A stretch of 64,000 bases of DNA from NCBI RefSeq assembly GCF_030813695.1, contig NZ_JAUSVA010000002.1, positions 7,153,501-7,217,500 of the forward strand. Reading direction: 5' to 3'. The notes under the pieces were generated by a model. It did no database searches and was not told where the DNA came from. It saw nothing but the letters and a program-made list of their open reading frames with translations. This document shows, in pieces, positions 39,712-47,103 of the stretch; position 1 is the first letter of the stretch; each line of letters starts with the position of its first letter. Source of the DNA: Kitasatospora herbaricolor. Lineage in GTDB: Bacteria; Actinomycetota; Actinomycetes; Streptomycetales; Streptomycetaceae. Both the position numbers and the translations under genes were made by a program.

Positions 39712-40380
39712 TCAGGCGGCCTTGGGGAGCTCGTTGTAGCTGGTCGCGACCTCCTGGCCGGACAGCTCCTGGATGGCCCGCATCACCTCGTCGGTGACCT
39801 GCCGCCGGGCCTGCGCCGAGCGGGCCTGGCCGTGCAGCTCGGTGAAGCTCAGCGGCTCGCCGAAGCGGACGGTCACCTTGCGCACGCGCGGGATCCGCCG
39901 GCCGACCGGCAGGATCTCCTCCGGGCCCTCCAGCGCCACCGGTACCACGGGCACCCCGGCGGTCAGCGCCAGCCAGGCGACGCCGGTCTTGCCGCGGTAC
40001 AGCCGGCCGTCCAGCGAGCGGGTTCCCTCGGGGTAGATGCCGAAGGCCTTGTCGGCCTCCAGGATCTCCAGCGCCGACTGCAGCGAGGCCTGTGCCGAGC
40101 GGTAGGTGCCGCGCTCGACCGCCACGGCGCCGATCGCCTCGAAGAAGCCCCGGGACAGCGCGCCCTTGAGGCCGGTGCCGGTGAAGTACTCGGCCTTGGC
40201 CAGGAAGTGCACCTGGCGCGGCGCGGTCAGCGGGATGACCACGCTGTCGATGAAGGACAGGTGGTTGCTGGCCAGGATCACCCCGCCCTTGCGCGGCACG
40301 TTCTCCAGGCCCTCGATCACCGGCCGGTAGACCGCCCGCGCGAGGGGTTTCAGCACCAGCTTGGTGAGTAGGTTGATCAT
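39712..40380 (-). CDS. 1-acyl-sn-glycerol-3-phosphate acyltransferase (PlsC family)
   Basis: This 222-aa protein has the acyltransferase blocks in order: SNHLSFIDSVV (HxxxxD catalytic motif, about 38-48), GTGLKGALSRGFF, FGIYPEGTRSLDG (EGTRS, phosphate binding) and PVVPVALEG. It transfers an acyl chain to lysophosphatidate or a related lipid at the membrane; streptomycetes carry several paralogs. It is monocistronic, converging with the ABC exporter and diverging from the EF-hand gene. Confidence 0.92.
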   Translation of the reverse strand: MINLLTKLVLKPLARAVYRPVIEGLENVPRKGGVILASNHLSFIDSVVIPLTAPRQVHFLAKAEYFTGTGLKGALSRGFFEAIGAVAVERGTYRSAQASLQSALEILEADKAFGIYPEGTRSLDGRLYRGKTGVAWLALTAGVPVVPVALEGPEEILPVGRRIPRVRKVTVRFGEPLSFTELHGQARSAQARRQVTDEVMRAIQELSGQEVATSYNELPKAA

Positions 40381-40713
40381 GGTCCCTCCCTGGACGAATG
40401 ACCGGGCCGTGCACCCGGGGGTGAGCGTGCGGAGTATCGGCTCGTCGGCGGGCCGAGATCAGATCGCAGGGTACGACATGCACCCCGTGACCCGTCCACT
40501 CCCTCCGGCGCCCGGCCTGTCGCGTCGCGCCGCCGGTCACCGGCCCCGCGGGCCCCGGGCCGGACCGTCCGGGACGGCGGCCCGCCCCGCCGCGTGCCCG
40601 GCCCCTCACCCGGACGGGGGCCCGGCGGGCGGACCGAGGGGGCGGGGCGGACCCGGCGGGGCGGGCCGGTACTGTACGCCAGTCAGCACCACCCACAGGA
40701 GGGGATCCATCCC
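40381..40713. other. Divergent region between PlsC-like and EF-hand genes
   Basis: This 333-bp region has no supported gene. A TACTGT hexamer near 40671-40676, about 40 bp upstream of the EF-hand ATG, could be its -10. I see no clear operator. Confidence 0.35.
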
Positions 40714-40926
40714 ATGGCAGACATCGAGGCGGCCCGCCAGGCCTTCGAGCGTTTCGACATCAACGGCGACGGCCTGATCTCGGCCGCCGAGTACTCCCGC
40801 GTCATGGCGGAGCTCGGCGACCCGCACGTCTCGATCGCGGTCGCCGAGTCCGTGATCAAGGCGGCCGACAGCAACAGCGACGGCCTGCTCTCCTTCGAGG
40901 AGTTCTGGGCCTCGCGCCAGCGCTGA
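40714..40926 (+). CDS. Small EF-hand calcium-binding protein (CabD/CasA-like)
   Basis: This 70-aa protein consists of two complete EF-hand loops: DINGDGLISAAE (about 15-26) and DSNSDGLLSFEE (about 51-62), each with Asp at 1, 3 and 5, Gly at 6 and Glu at 12, flanked by helices. It resembles the small calcium-binding proteins of Streptomyces, thought to buffer or sense Ca2+. ACAGGAGGGG lies about 11 nt before the ATG, and a strong terminator follows. It is soluble with no signal peptide. Confidence 0.95.
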   Translation: MADIEAARQAFERFDINGDGLISAAEYSRVMAELGDPHVSIAVAESVIKAADSNSDGLLSFEEFWASRQR

Positions 40927-40933
40927 GCCCACG

Positions 40934-40974
40934 CGCGAGGGCCGGCCCCGGGACCACCGGGGCCGGCCCTCGCG
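40934..40974 (+). terminator. Strong terminator after the EF-hand gene
   Basis: 18-nt perfect arms (40934-40951 with 40957-40974) around a 5-nt loop, followed by TTCGT. It starts 8 nt after the stop codon. Confidence 0.9.
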
Positions 40975-41040
40975 TTCGTACGGCGTCCGCCCGCGTCCTG
41001 TCCCTCCCGCCCGTGCCCCGTACCGCCCGCGGCGGAGCGG

Positions 41041-41110
41041 TCGGACCAGGATGGGTCAGGACGGGTCAGGACGGGTCAGGACGCGTGGGAACGGCTCAGG
41101 ACGGGTCGGT
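41041..41110. repeat. 10-bp tandem repeat over the end of the glycosyltransferase gene
   Basis: Seven consecutive 10-bp units of the type ACGGGTCAGG run from 41041 to 41110; units at 41061 and 41071 are identical, the rest carry one to four changes. The stop codon (41096-41098 on the reverse strand) lies inside the sixth unit. Confidence 0.78.
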
Positions 41111-43291
41111 CGGGAACACCCGGCGCACCACCCGCTCGGCCGCGCCGCCGTCGTCCCACGGGCAGAACCGCTCGCGGAACCTCGCCCGGGAGTCCGGCTC
41201 CGAGTCGCCCGAGAGCAGCGCCCGGGTGAGGCCCTCCAGGTCCGTGGTCACCGCGCCCGGCCGCTCGGCGAAGAGGTCGAAGTACACCCCGCGGACGGCC
41301 TGGTACTCCTCCCAGTCCGGCGCGTAGACGACCAGCGGCCGGTCCAGCACCGCGAAGTCGAACATCATCGACGAGTAGTCGGTGACCAGCACGTCCGCCG
41401 CCAGGTAGAGGTCCTCCACGGCCGGGTGCTTGGAGACGTCCCGGATCTCGGCCGCGTCCTCGCCGGCCACCAGGTCGCCCGGCCCGCCGGCCAGGAAGTA
41501 GTGGGCCCGCACCAGCAGCGTGAACTCGGGGCCCAGCCGCCGGGCCAGCTCGGCGACGTCCAGCGGCAGGAACGAGCCCTGGCCCTCCCGGTGCGTGGGC
41601 GCGTACAGGACGGCCGTGCGCCCCTCGGGCAGGCCGAAGCGCTCGCGCATCGCCGCCACCTCGGCGGGCGTGGTGTTGGCCAGCCGGTCGTTGCGCGGGT
41701 ACCCGGTGTCGAGCATCTCGTAGCTGCCGGGGAAGGCCCGCGCGAAGTGCCGGCTGGTGTGCGGGTTGGGCGAGACCAGGTAGTCCCAGCGCGAGACCGC
41801 CTCACGGAGCCGGTCGAAGTCCATCCCGCCGGCGGCCACCGGGTGGTCCCGCAGGTCCATGCCCATCATCTTGAGCGGCGTGCCGTGCTGGGTCTGCACG
41901 TGCACGGTGCCCGGCCGCTTCACCATCGTGTGCGGGAAGTTGACGTTGTTGACGAAGTACTTGGCGGTCGCCATCGCCTTCAGGTACGCGGGCGTGTTGA
42001 GGATCACGTACGGCACCCCGGCCGGCAGGCCGGCGGCCTGCGCCCGGTTCTCCACCACCCAGACGCCGCGGATCCGCGGCGCCAGCTCCTTGGCCTTCTC
42101 GTAGATGGCGGCCGGGTTGCAGCCGTACCCGCGGTGCCAGTAGGCCGCGTACACCGCCAGGTGCTCGTCCAGCGGCAGCCGGCGGAAGGCGTTGTACGCG
42201 GTGAAGCGGGCACCGCTGCGCACCCCGCGCCTGACCGCCGGGGCGACCGCCCGGGCGCCGCGCTTCAGCTCGCGCGGCAGCCGGCCGCCGCGGCGCAGCT
42301 CGTCGTACGCCAGCCGGGAGCCGCGGGCGGCGAGCCGGTACTGCAGTCCGCTCGCCCCGCCGGGGAAGCGGTAGCCGGCCGGGCGGTGCCGGGCGAAGTG
42401 CTCGGACGTCCGGCGGAAGAACTCCTTGCGCAGCGCGACCGGGACCAGCCCGGGGGAGTCGTAGACGGTGAGCGCCTGCTTGAGGGTCCGCTCGAAGACC
42501 AGGGTGCGCAGCGGGTCGGCGGCGTCGAGGCCGTGGCGGTCCAGGAAGGCGAAGATCGCGTCGTACTGGGCGAAGGCGTCCGCGTGCCTGGGCGAGGCGG
42601 TGCTGGTGATCGCACCGGGCCGGCCGCGCCGGTAGTAGTAGCAGGAGCGGTCGAGGTAGCGCATCCGGCCGGCGGCGACCAGCGCCGGGTAGGTGACCGA
42701 GATGTCCTCGTAGAAGCCGCGGCCGAAGGCGACGCCCAGGCCGTGCAGGAAGTCCCGGCGGAAGACCTTGTTCCAGACCGACATCACCGCGCGCAGCAGC
42801 GCCGGGTGCTCGCGCAGGGTGCCGCCGGCGACCAGGGGGGAGTCGGTGAGCAGGTGGCGCCAGGGGTTGGGCTCGGTGGAGTCGTCCGGGTAGACGTGGG
42901 TGAAGCCGGTGAGCAGGATGTCGGCCGGCGCGGCGCCCTCGCCCTCCCGGTCCAGTTCCCGCTCCAGCTCGGTGGTGATGGCGTCGAGCGAGCCCTCCGG
43001 GAGCCAGTCGTCGCTGTCCACGAACCAGACGTAGCGGCCGCTCGCCTCGGCCAGGCCGGCCTCGCGCGCGCCGCCGAGCCCCTGGTTCTCGGCCAGGTGC
43101 AGCACCCGCAGCCGGGGGTCGAGGGCCGCGTACTCGTCGAGGATCTCGCCGCAGCGGTCGGGGGACAGGTCGTCGACGGCGATCAGCTCGAAGCTGCCGT
43201 CGTCGGGCCCGCCGAGGATCGAGTCCAGGCAGCGCGGGAGGAACCGCTCCACGCCGTGGACTGGCAGCACGATGCTGAGGAGGACTGACAC
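41096..43291 (-). CDS. Bifunctional glycosyltransferase family 2 / CDP-glycerol:poly(glycerophosphate) glycerophosphotransferase
   Basis: This 731-aa protein has two domains. Residues 1-230 are a GT-A fold: LSIVLPVHGVERFLPRCLDS, then GLGGAREAGLAEASGRYVWF and DSDDW. Residues about 370-731 are a TagF/TagB-like domain: VHVQTQHGTPLKMMGMDLR, then LDTGYPRNDRLA, VLYAPTHRE, and the HKHP-equivalent region VTDYSSMMFDFAVLDRPLVVYAPD. Such fusions build or decorate teichoic-acid-like wall polymers from CDP-activated polyols. The GTG at 43291 matches the start of the GT2 fold and has GGAG about 10 nt upstream; the frame is open to 43420. TAGAGT near 43421 on the reverse strand is a possible -10. Confidence 0.9.
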   Translation of the reverse strand: MSVLLSIVLPVHGVERFLPRCLDSILGGPDDGSFELIAVDDLSPDRCGEILDEYAALDPRLRVLHLAENQGLGGAREAGLAEASGRYVWFVDSDDWLPEGSLDAITTELERELDREGEGAAPADILLTGFTHVYPDDSTEPNPWRHLLTDSPLVAGGTLREHPALLRAVMSVWNKVFRRDFLHGLGVAFGRGFYEDISVTYPALVAAGRMRYLDRSCYYYRRGRPGAITSTASPRHADAFAQYDAIFAFLDRHGLDAADPLRTLVFERTLKQALTVYDSPGLVPVALRKEFFRRTSEHFARHRPAGYRFPGGASGLQYRLAARGSRLAYDELRRGGRLPRELKRGARAVAPAVRRGVRSGARFTAYNAFRRLPLDEHLAVYAAYWHRGYGCNPAAIYEKAKELAPRIRGVWVVENRAQAAGLPAGVPYVILNTPAYLKAMATAKYFVNNVNFPHTMVKRPGTVHVQTQHGTPLKMMGMDLRDHPVAAGGMDFDRLREAVSRWDYLVSPNPHTSRHFARAFPGSYEMLDTGYPRNDRLANTTPAEVAAMRERFGLPEGRTAVLYAPTHREGQGSFLPLDVAELARRLGPEFTLLVRAHYFLAGGPGDLVAGEDAAEIRDVSKHPAVEDLYLAADVLVTDYSSMMFDFAVLDRPLVVYAPDWEEYQAVRGVYFDLFAERPGAVTTDLEGLTRALLSGDSEPDSRARFRERFCPWDDGGAAERVVRRVFPTDPS

Positions 43292-43546
43292 GCTCGTTGG
43301 CTCCGCGCTCCGCGAGAGGGCCCCGGCGCGATCCGGCCGGGCCCGGGATTGCTGGGCCGTGTCGGACACGGCCGGGGGGAGGTGCGGGCGGGTCCGTCGC
43401 CGGCCACCCGGCGAGCACACTCTACCCAGTACGGGGCGATGACCAGGAGTTCCGGGGGAGGGGCCGGGGGGCGGTGCGAAAGCGGCCGCCGGTGCCGCGC
43501 CCGTGCGAGGGCGGCACCAGCGGCCTGGTGGTGGTCCGGCCGACCC

Positions 43547-43753
43547 TCAGCGGCCGACCACCAATCCGTACACCGCGCCGAGCCGGGCCGCCGCAGCGTC
43601 GAGGCGGCCGGACAGTGACTCACTGCGGGTGTCGGAAGTTCCTTCACCTGTCGAATCCAATCGACCGGTCAGGGTGGTGCATCTCTCACCGTCCCTGCCG
43701 ATAGAGATATTGCTTGTAGGTTTCGGCCACGTCAATCCCCCTGATGTGTTCAC
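43547..43753 (-). CDS. Possible small protein (68 aa), doubtful
   Basis: A GTG-started reverse-strand frame of 68 codons lies in an unusually AT-rich patch. The peptide starts MNTSGGLTWPKPTSNISIG and ends LDAAAARLGAVYGLVVGR. Its codon use is less G/C-biased at third positions than neighbours in the first half and normal in the second half. The Shine-Dalgarno is poor (only GGA). It overlaps a competing tiny frame (43686-43730) that has a much better ribosome site. I do not recognise it; it may simply be leader sequence. Confidence 0.3.
   Translation of the reverse strand: MNTSGGLTWPKPTSNISIGRDGERCTTLTGRLDSTGEGTSDTRSESLSGRLDAAAARLGAVYGLVVGR
43686..43730 (-). CDS. Candidate 14-residue leader peptide ORF
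   Basis: The reverse strand reads GTG-GCC-GAA-ACC-TAC and on to TGA, giving MAETYKQYLYRQGR. AGGGGGA lies 5 nt upstream, a strong ribosome site. A TATAGC hexamer further upstream (complement near 43763-43768) could be a -10. The four-tyrosine/glutamine-rich makeup and TA-rich codons differ from the surroundings. A regulatory leader peptide or small protein is possible; function unknown. Confidence 0.35.
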   Translation of the reverse strand: MAETYKQYLYRQGR

Positions 43754-44082
43754 TTTCCGAAGCTATAGTCCGAAACACAGACCGGCTGCCAGCGGCCGGT
43801 CACCCGCGGTCACCCCGACCCGGCCGCCGCCGGGCCCCCACCCGCCCGCCCGGACCCGCGCCCGGCGCCCCGTCCGGCCTGGGACGATCCCCGCCGGGTG
43901 GTCCGGACCTGCGGGTCGCGCGCCCGGCGTACGGGCCGCCGGCCGGGCGCCGGGGCCCTCGCGCCGGGTGGGACCGCGTTCAGGTCGTGCACCACCACCG
44001 ATGCGCAGTCGTGACCAGGGCGACAGCCCCTGGTGAGGCGTCAGTTGTCGTCGCACGATACGGTGGCAGAACACCAGGACGG

Positions 44083-44111
44083 TTGCGCGAAGGCCGTCTG
44101 TCACGGATAGT
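44083..44111 (+). promoter_or_regulatory. Promoter of the 88-aa protein gene
   Basis: TTGCGC (44083-44088) and GATAGT (44106-44111) with exactly 17 bp between them, 42 bp before the ATG at 44154, fit a vegetative (HrdB-type) promoter. Confidence 0.62.
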
Positions 44112-44153
44112 CTTCGCCTCACGGCCCTGGCGCCTCGTAGGGGTGGGAAACTG

Positions 44154-44420
44154 ATGGAACACATGCAAGTGCGGACTCGGCCCCGGGTGCCGGCGATCCA
44201 GTGCGGTGTCGGCGCGACCGGCCGTCGGATCGACCACCACCTGACCGTGCTCGGCGCGCCCGCACTCCCGGTGGCAGACGCCGCCGAGGCGCTCGGGCTG
44301 ATAAGGGAGCTGACACCGCGCGGTGTCAGCACCCCGACCGCGCCGCGGCGCACCGCGCGGGTGTCGCTGCTGGCGCCACTGCGTCGGCTGCGACGGAGCC
44401 TCTTCGGCGGACGCGGCTAG
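44154..44420 (+). CDS. Small basic protein of unknown function (88 aa)
   Basis: This 88-aa protein is Arg-rich (HMQVRTRPRVPAIQCGVGAT at the start; a C-terminal stretch RRTARVSLLAPLRRLRRS) with no membrane helix or known motif. A good promoter upstream (44083-44111), a GGTGGGAA ribosome site and a strong terminator 18 bp after the stop make it a convincing stand-alone gene. Its coding sequence contains a perfect 22-bp palindrome (44309-44330). The basic amphipathic tail could bind nucleic acid or membrane, but this is speculation. Confidence 0.68.
   Translation: MEHMQVRTRPRVPAIQCGVGATGRRIDHHLTVLGAPALPVADAAEALGLIRELTPRGVSTPTAPRRTARVSLLAPLRRLRRSLFGGRG
44309..44330. repeat. Perfect 22-bp palindrome inside the 88-aa gene
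   Basis: GCTGACACCGC followed directly by GCGGTGTCAGC; both halves are exact inverse complements. It could be a repressor site within the gene or an mRNA hairpin. Confidence 0.75.
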
Positions 44421-44438
44421 CCCGCGCCGACCGGAACC

Positions 44439-44472
44439 GACCCGATGGACCGATCGGTCCGTCGGGTCTTTG
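44439..44472 (+). terminator. Terminator after the 88-aa gene
   Basis: A 30-nt near-perfect palindrome (44439-44468), one G-U pair, followed by CTTTGG. It lies between the 88-aa gene and yjbQ. Confidence 0.82.
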
Positions 44473-44611
44473 GCGTGCCCGGAGGAGGCCGGCCCCCGCG
44501 AGGGTACGCGGCCGGTCCCCTGCCCGGCGCCCGGGCGGGCAGCCGGTGAATGTTTCCGGAGCACCGGCCCGTCCGGCGGGTCGCGCGCCCGCGGTGGGTG
44601 AGGATGGCGCC

Positions 44612-45034
44612 ATGGCGGACACCTTCCACACGCTGACCTTCGAGGTCACCACCGGCAACCGCGAGGTCGCCCTCGACATCACCGAGCACTGCGCGGTGTT
44701 CCTGAACGAGCACGCGGCCGGGCGGGACGGCCTGCTCAACGTGTTCGTGCCGCACGCCACGGCCGGCATCGCCGTCCTGGAGACCGGCGCCGGCAGTGAC
44801 GACGACCTGCTGGCCACCCTGCGCGAGCTGCTGCCGGCCGACGACCGCTGGCGCCACCGGCACGGCAGCGCCGGCCACGGCCGCGACCACGTGGTGCCCG
44901 GACTGGTCGCCCCGCACGCGACCCTGCCCGTGATCGGCGGCCAACTCGCCCTCGGCATCTGGCAGTCGGTGGTGCTGATCGACACCAACCGCGACAACCC
45001 CCGGCGGACCGTCCGGCTCTCCTACCTCGGCTGA
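44612..45034 (+). CDS. yjbQ: YjbQ/UPF0047 family protein
   Basis: This 140-aa protein matches the YjbQ family across its length: ITEHCAVFLNEH, then GLLNVFVPHATAGIAVLE (catalytic-site His), HGSAGHGRDHVVPGLVAPHA and the ending LGIWQSVVLIDTNRDN. Family members have weak thiamine-phosphate synthase activity and form trimers around a metal site; the true role is uncertain. GTGAGGATG precedes the ATG. It converges with the DUF1990 gene. Confidence 0.92.
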   Translation: MADTFHTLTFEVTTGNREVALDITEHCAVFLNEHAAGRDGLLNVFVPHATAGIAVLETGAGSDDDLLATLRELLPADDRWRHRHGSAGHGRDHVVPGLVAPHATLPVIGGQLALGIWQSVVLIDTNRDNPRRTVRLSYLG

Positions 45035-45086
45035 TCGCCCGCCCGGGCCCGGCCGGGGCGCGGGACCCGGGCCGGCGGCGCGGGCG

Positions 45087-45641
45087 TCAGCGGGCCCGCG
45101 CCGCGGCCGCCACCGCCACCAGGTAGCGCTCGATCGCCAGGTGCTGCAGCAGCAGCGCCACCGGCCGGCCCAGCCGGGCGTACCAGGCGCTCAGCCGGGA
45201 GAAGGCGGTCACCTCGAACCACACCTCGCCGTGCTCGTCCAGCGAGACCACGAAGGACTCCTCGCCCCGCTCGGGGTGGCCCGGCAGCGTCCCGTACGCG
45301 AATCCGATCCGGTCCGGCTCGCGGACCGTCCAGACCACCCGGCAGGGGATCACCAGCCGGGGCAGCCGCAGGCCCGGCAGGCCGAGCCGGATCAGCACGG
45401 TGGCGCCGGGCTCGGCCGGGGCCGGCGGGTACACCGCGAAGCCCGTACCGAGCTGGCTGCCCCAGCCGAGCACGTGCCGGCCGGCCCGCTCCAGCACCTC
45501 GGGGCCGTGGCCCAGGTGCACCCGGCGGCGCAGGTGGGCGTAGCCGGGCGGCAGCGCGGCCTGCCGGGTCGCGCCGACCTCCGGGTAGCTGGGGGCGGTG
45601 GCGCGGGCCGCCCGCAGGCGGCGGCGGAGGTCGACGGGCAT
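45087..45641 (-). CDS. DUF1990 family protein
   Basis: This 184-aa protein has the DUF1990 pattern common in actinomycetes: RRRVHLGHGPEVLERAGRHV, then IPCRVVWTVREPDRIGFAYGTLPGHPERGEE (the GTLPGHPE block is diagnostic) and the ending WYARLGRPVALLLQHLAIER. It is cytosolic, with no known reaction. It converges with yjbQ; the ATG has no strong Shine-Dalgarno in view. Confidence 0.9.
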   Translation of the reverse strand: MPVDLRRRLRAARATAPSYPEVGATRQAALPPGYAHLRRRVHLGHGPEVLERAGRHVLGWGSQLGTGFAVYPPAPAEPGATVLIRLGLPGLRLPRLVIPCRVVWTVREPDRIGFAYGTLPGHPERGEESFVVSLDEHGEVWFEVTAFSRLSAWYARLGRPVALLLQHLAIERYLVAVAAAARAR

Positions 45642-45781
45642 GGGGCAACGCTAGACCCGGGCGGGTGGCCGCTGACCGGCGCCCTCGGCACCGGCCGCCC
45701 CCCGCGGCCGCCCGTCCGCATCGCGGTACGCCGGCCGGTGCCGCCTTGCCCCGCGCCGACCGGCCGGAGTAGGAAGGCGGC

Positions 45782-45985
45782 ATGAGTGACGAGACCCAGC
45801 AGATCTGCGCGGTACCGCCGGTCGACACCGTCCGGGCGTTGACCCACGACCCGGCGCTGACCGGCCCGCGGGCCGACTGCGTCCTGTGCGGCGAGCCCAC
45901 CGAGCTGCCCGCCGACCAGCCCGGCACCACCCTGTGCCCGGTCTGCGCCTGGCAGGAGGCCCAGCGGATCGCCTGCTCCGGCTGA
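45782..45985 (+). CDS. Small zinc-ribbon-like protein (67 aa)
   Basis: This 67-aa protein has two CxxC pairs, CVLCGEP (about 33-39) and LCPVCAWQEAQR (about 51-62), spaced as a zinc ribbon or rubredoxin-like knuckle. The N-terminal half lacks obvious structure. GGAAGG sits 6 nt before the ATG. It may be a nucleic-acid or protein-binding adaptor. An 8-bp tandem repeat begins 26 bp after the stop. Confidence 0.7.
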   Translation: MSDETQQICAVPPVDTVRALTHDPALTGPRADCVLCGEPTELPADQPGTTLCPVCAWQEAQRIACSG

Positions 45986-46010
45986 GCGGTCGTCCGGCCG
46001 GGCCGGTGCG

Positions 46011-46090
46011 TCACCGAGCCGTCGAGTCACCGAGTCACCGAGCCGTCGAGTCGTCGAGCCGTCGAGTCGTCGAGCGGCCGAGTTGTCGAG
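46011..46090. repeat. 8-bp tandem repeat array, about ten units
   Basis: From 46011 to 46090 the sequence is built of 8-bp units alternating TCACCGAG, CCGTCGAG and TCGTCGAG, with only the last two diverging. It is intergenic, 110 bp upstream of the ABC transporter start. Its 8-bp period and regularity suggest slipped-strand copy-number variation. Confidence 0.82.
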
Positions 46091-46199
46091 CGGATCGGCG
46101 GCCGCGGCGGGTCGTAGCCAGCCGTCAACCGATCGGCTGATGCCGCATCGAGCGGGACGGGCGATGCCGGGGCCCGCCCGGCGGCGGGATTCTCGGTGC

Positions 46200-47102
46200 A
46201 TGGCAATCATCGAGGTGAACGGGCTGCGCAAGGCCTACGGCGGCCGGCCGGTGGTGGACGGGATCTCCTTCACGGTCGAGGAGGGGGAGATCTTCGGCAT
46301 CCTCGGACCGAACGGCGCGGGCAAGACCACGACGGTGGAGTGCGTCGAGGGGCTGCGCGTGCCCGACGCCGGCACCGTCCGGGTGGCCGGGCTGGACCCG
46401 GTCGCCGACCACCGGCAGGTCACCGAACTGCTCGGCGCCCAGCTGCAGGAGAGCGAGCTGCAGTCCGCGCTGACCGTCCGGGAGGCACTGGAGCTCTACC
46501 GCGGCTGCTACCCGCGCCCGGCCGACTGGCGGCCGCTGGCCGAGCGGCTCGGCCTCACCGCGCACCTGGACACCCGCTTCGGCAAGCTCTCCGGCGGCCG
46601 GCGGCAGCGGCTGTTCATCGCGCTCGCGCTGATCGGCAACCCCAGGGTCGTGGTGCTCGACGAACTCACCACCGGGCTGGACCCGCGGGCCCGGCGCGAC
46701 ACCTGGGAACTGATCGAGGACGTCAGGGCCTCCGGGATGACCGTCCTGCTCGTCACCCACTTCATGGCCGAGGCCCAGCGCCTCTGCGACCGGGTCGCCC
46801 TGCTGGGCGCCGGCCGGGTCGTCGCGCTGGACACCCCGGCCGGCCTGATCGCGCGCAGCTCGGGGGCCACCGTGATCTCCTTCGTCCCGTCCCGCCCGCT
46901 GGACGAGCAGGAGCTGGCCCACCTGCCGGGGCTCACCGCCGTCGGGCACCAGGACGGCCGGCTGGTCGTCACCGGCAGTGACGAGACCGCGGACGCGACC
47001 GTCTCGCTGCTGGCCCGGCACGGGATCACCGCCCGGCACCTGCGGATCACCGACGCGTCCCTCGACGACGCCTTCCTCGACCTCACCGCCCAGGAGGCCT
47101 GA
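46200..47102 (+). CDS. ABC-2 exporter ATP-binding protein (drug/antibiotic type)
   Basis: This 300-aa ATPase has Walker A LGPNGAGKTTT (about 40-50), Q-loop LLGAQLQESEL, signature KLSGGRRQRLFIALALI, Walker B VVVLDELTTGLDP and H-loop LLVTHFMAEAQ. A C-terminal ~80-residue domain with SRP-like accessory fold is typical of DrrA-type exporters. The ATG at 46200 begins the conserved domain; no clear Shine-Dalgarno is visible, and an in-frame open stretch reaches 46083. It is followed 1 bp later by its permease gene and then a two-component system. Confidence 0.92.
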   Translation: MAIIEVNGLRKAYGGRPVVDGISFTVEEGEIFGILGPNGAGKTTTVECVEGLRVPDAGTVRVAGLDPVADHRQVTELLGAQLQESELQSALTVREALELYRGCYPRPADWRPLAERLGLTAHLDTRFGKLSGGRRQRLFIALALIGNPRVVVLDELTTGLDPRARRDTWELIEDVRASGMTVLLVTHFMAEAQRLCDRVALLGAGRVVALDTPAGLIARSSGATVISFVPSRPLDEQELAHLPGLTAVGHQDGRLVVTGSDETADATVSLLARHGITARHLRITDASLDDAFLDLTAQEA

Positions 47103-47103
47103 G

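Noticed and set aside
43183..43647. 154-codon minus frame starting MKELPTPAVSH
   Set aside because: It runs into the glycosyltransferase gene in another frame and becomes a typical Arg/Ser-rich shadow.
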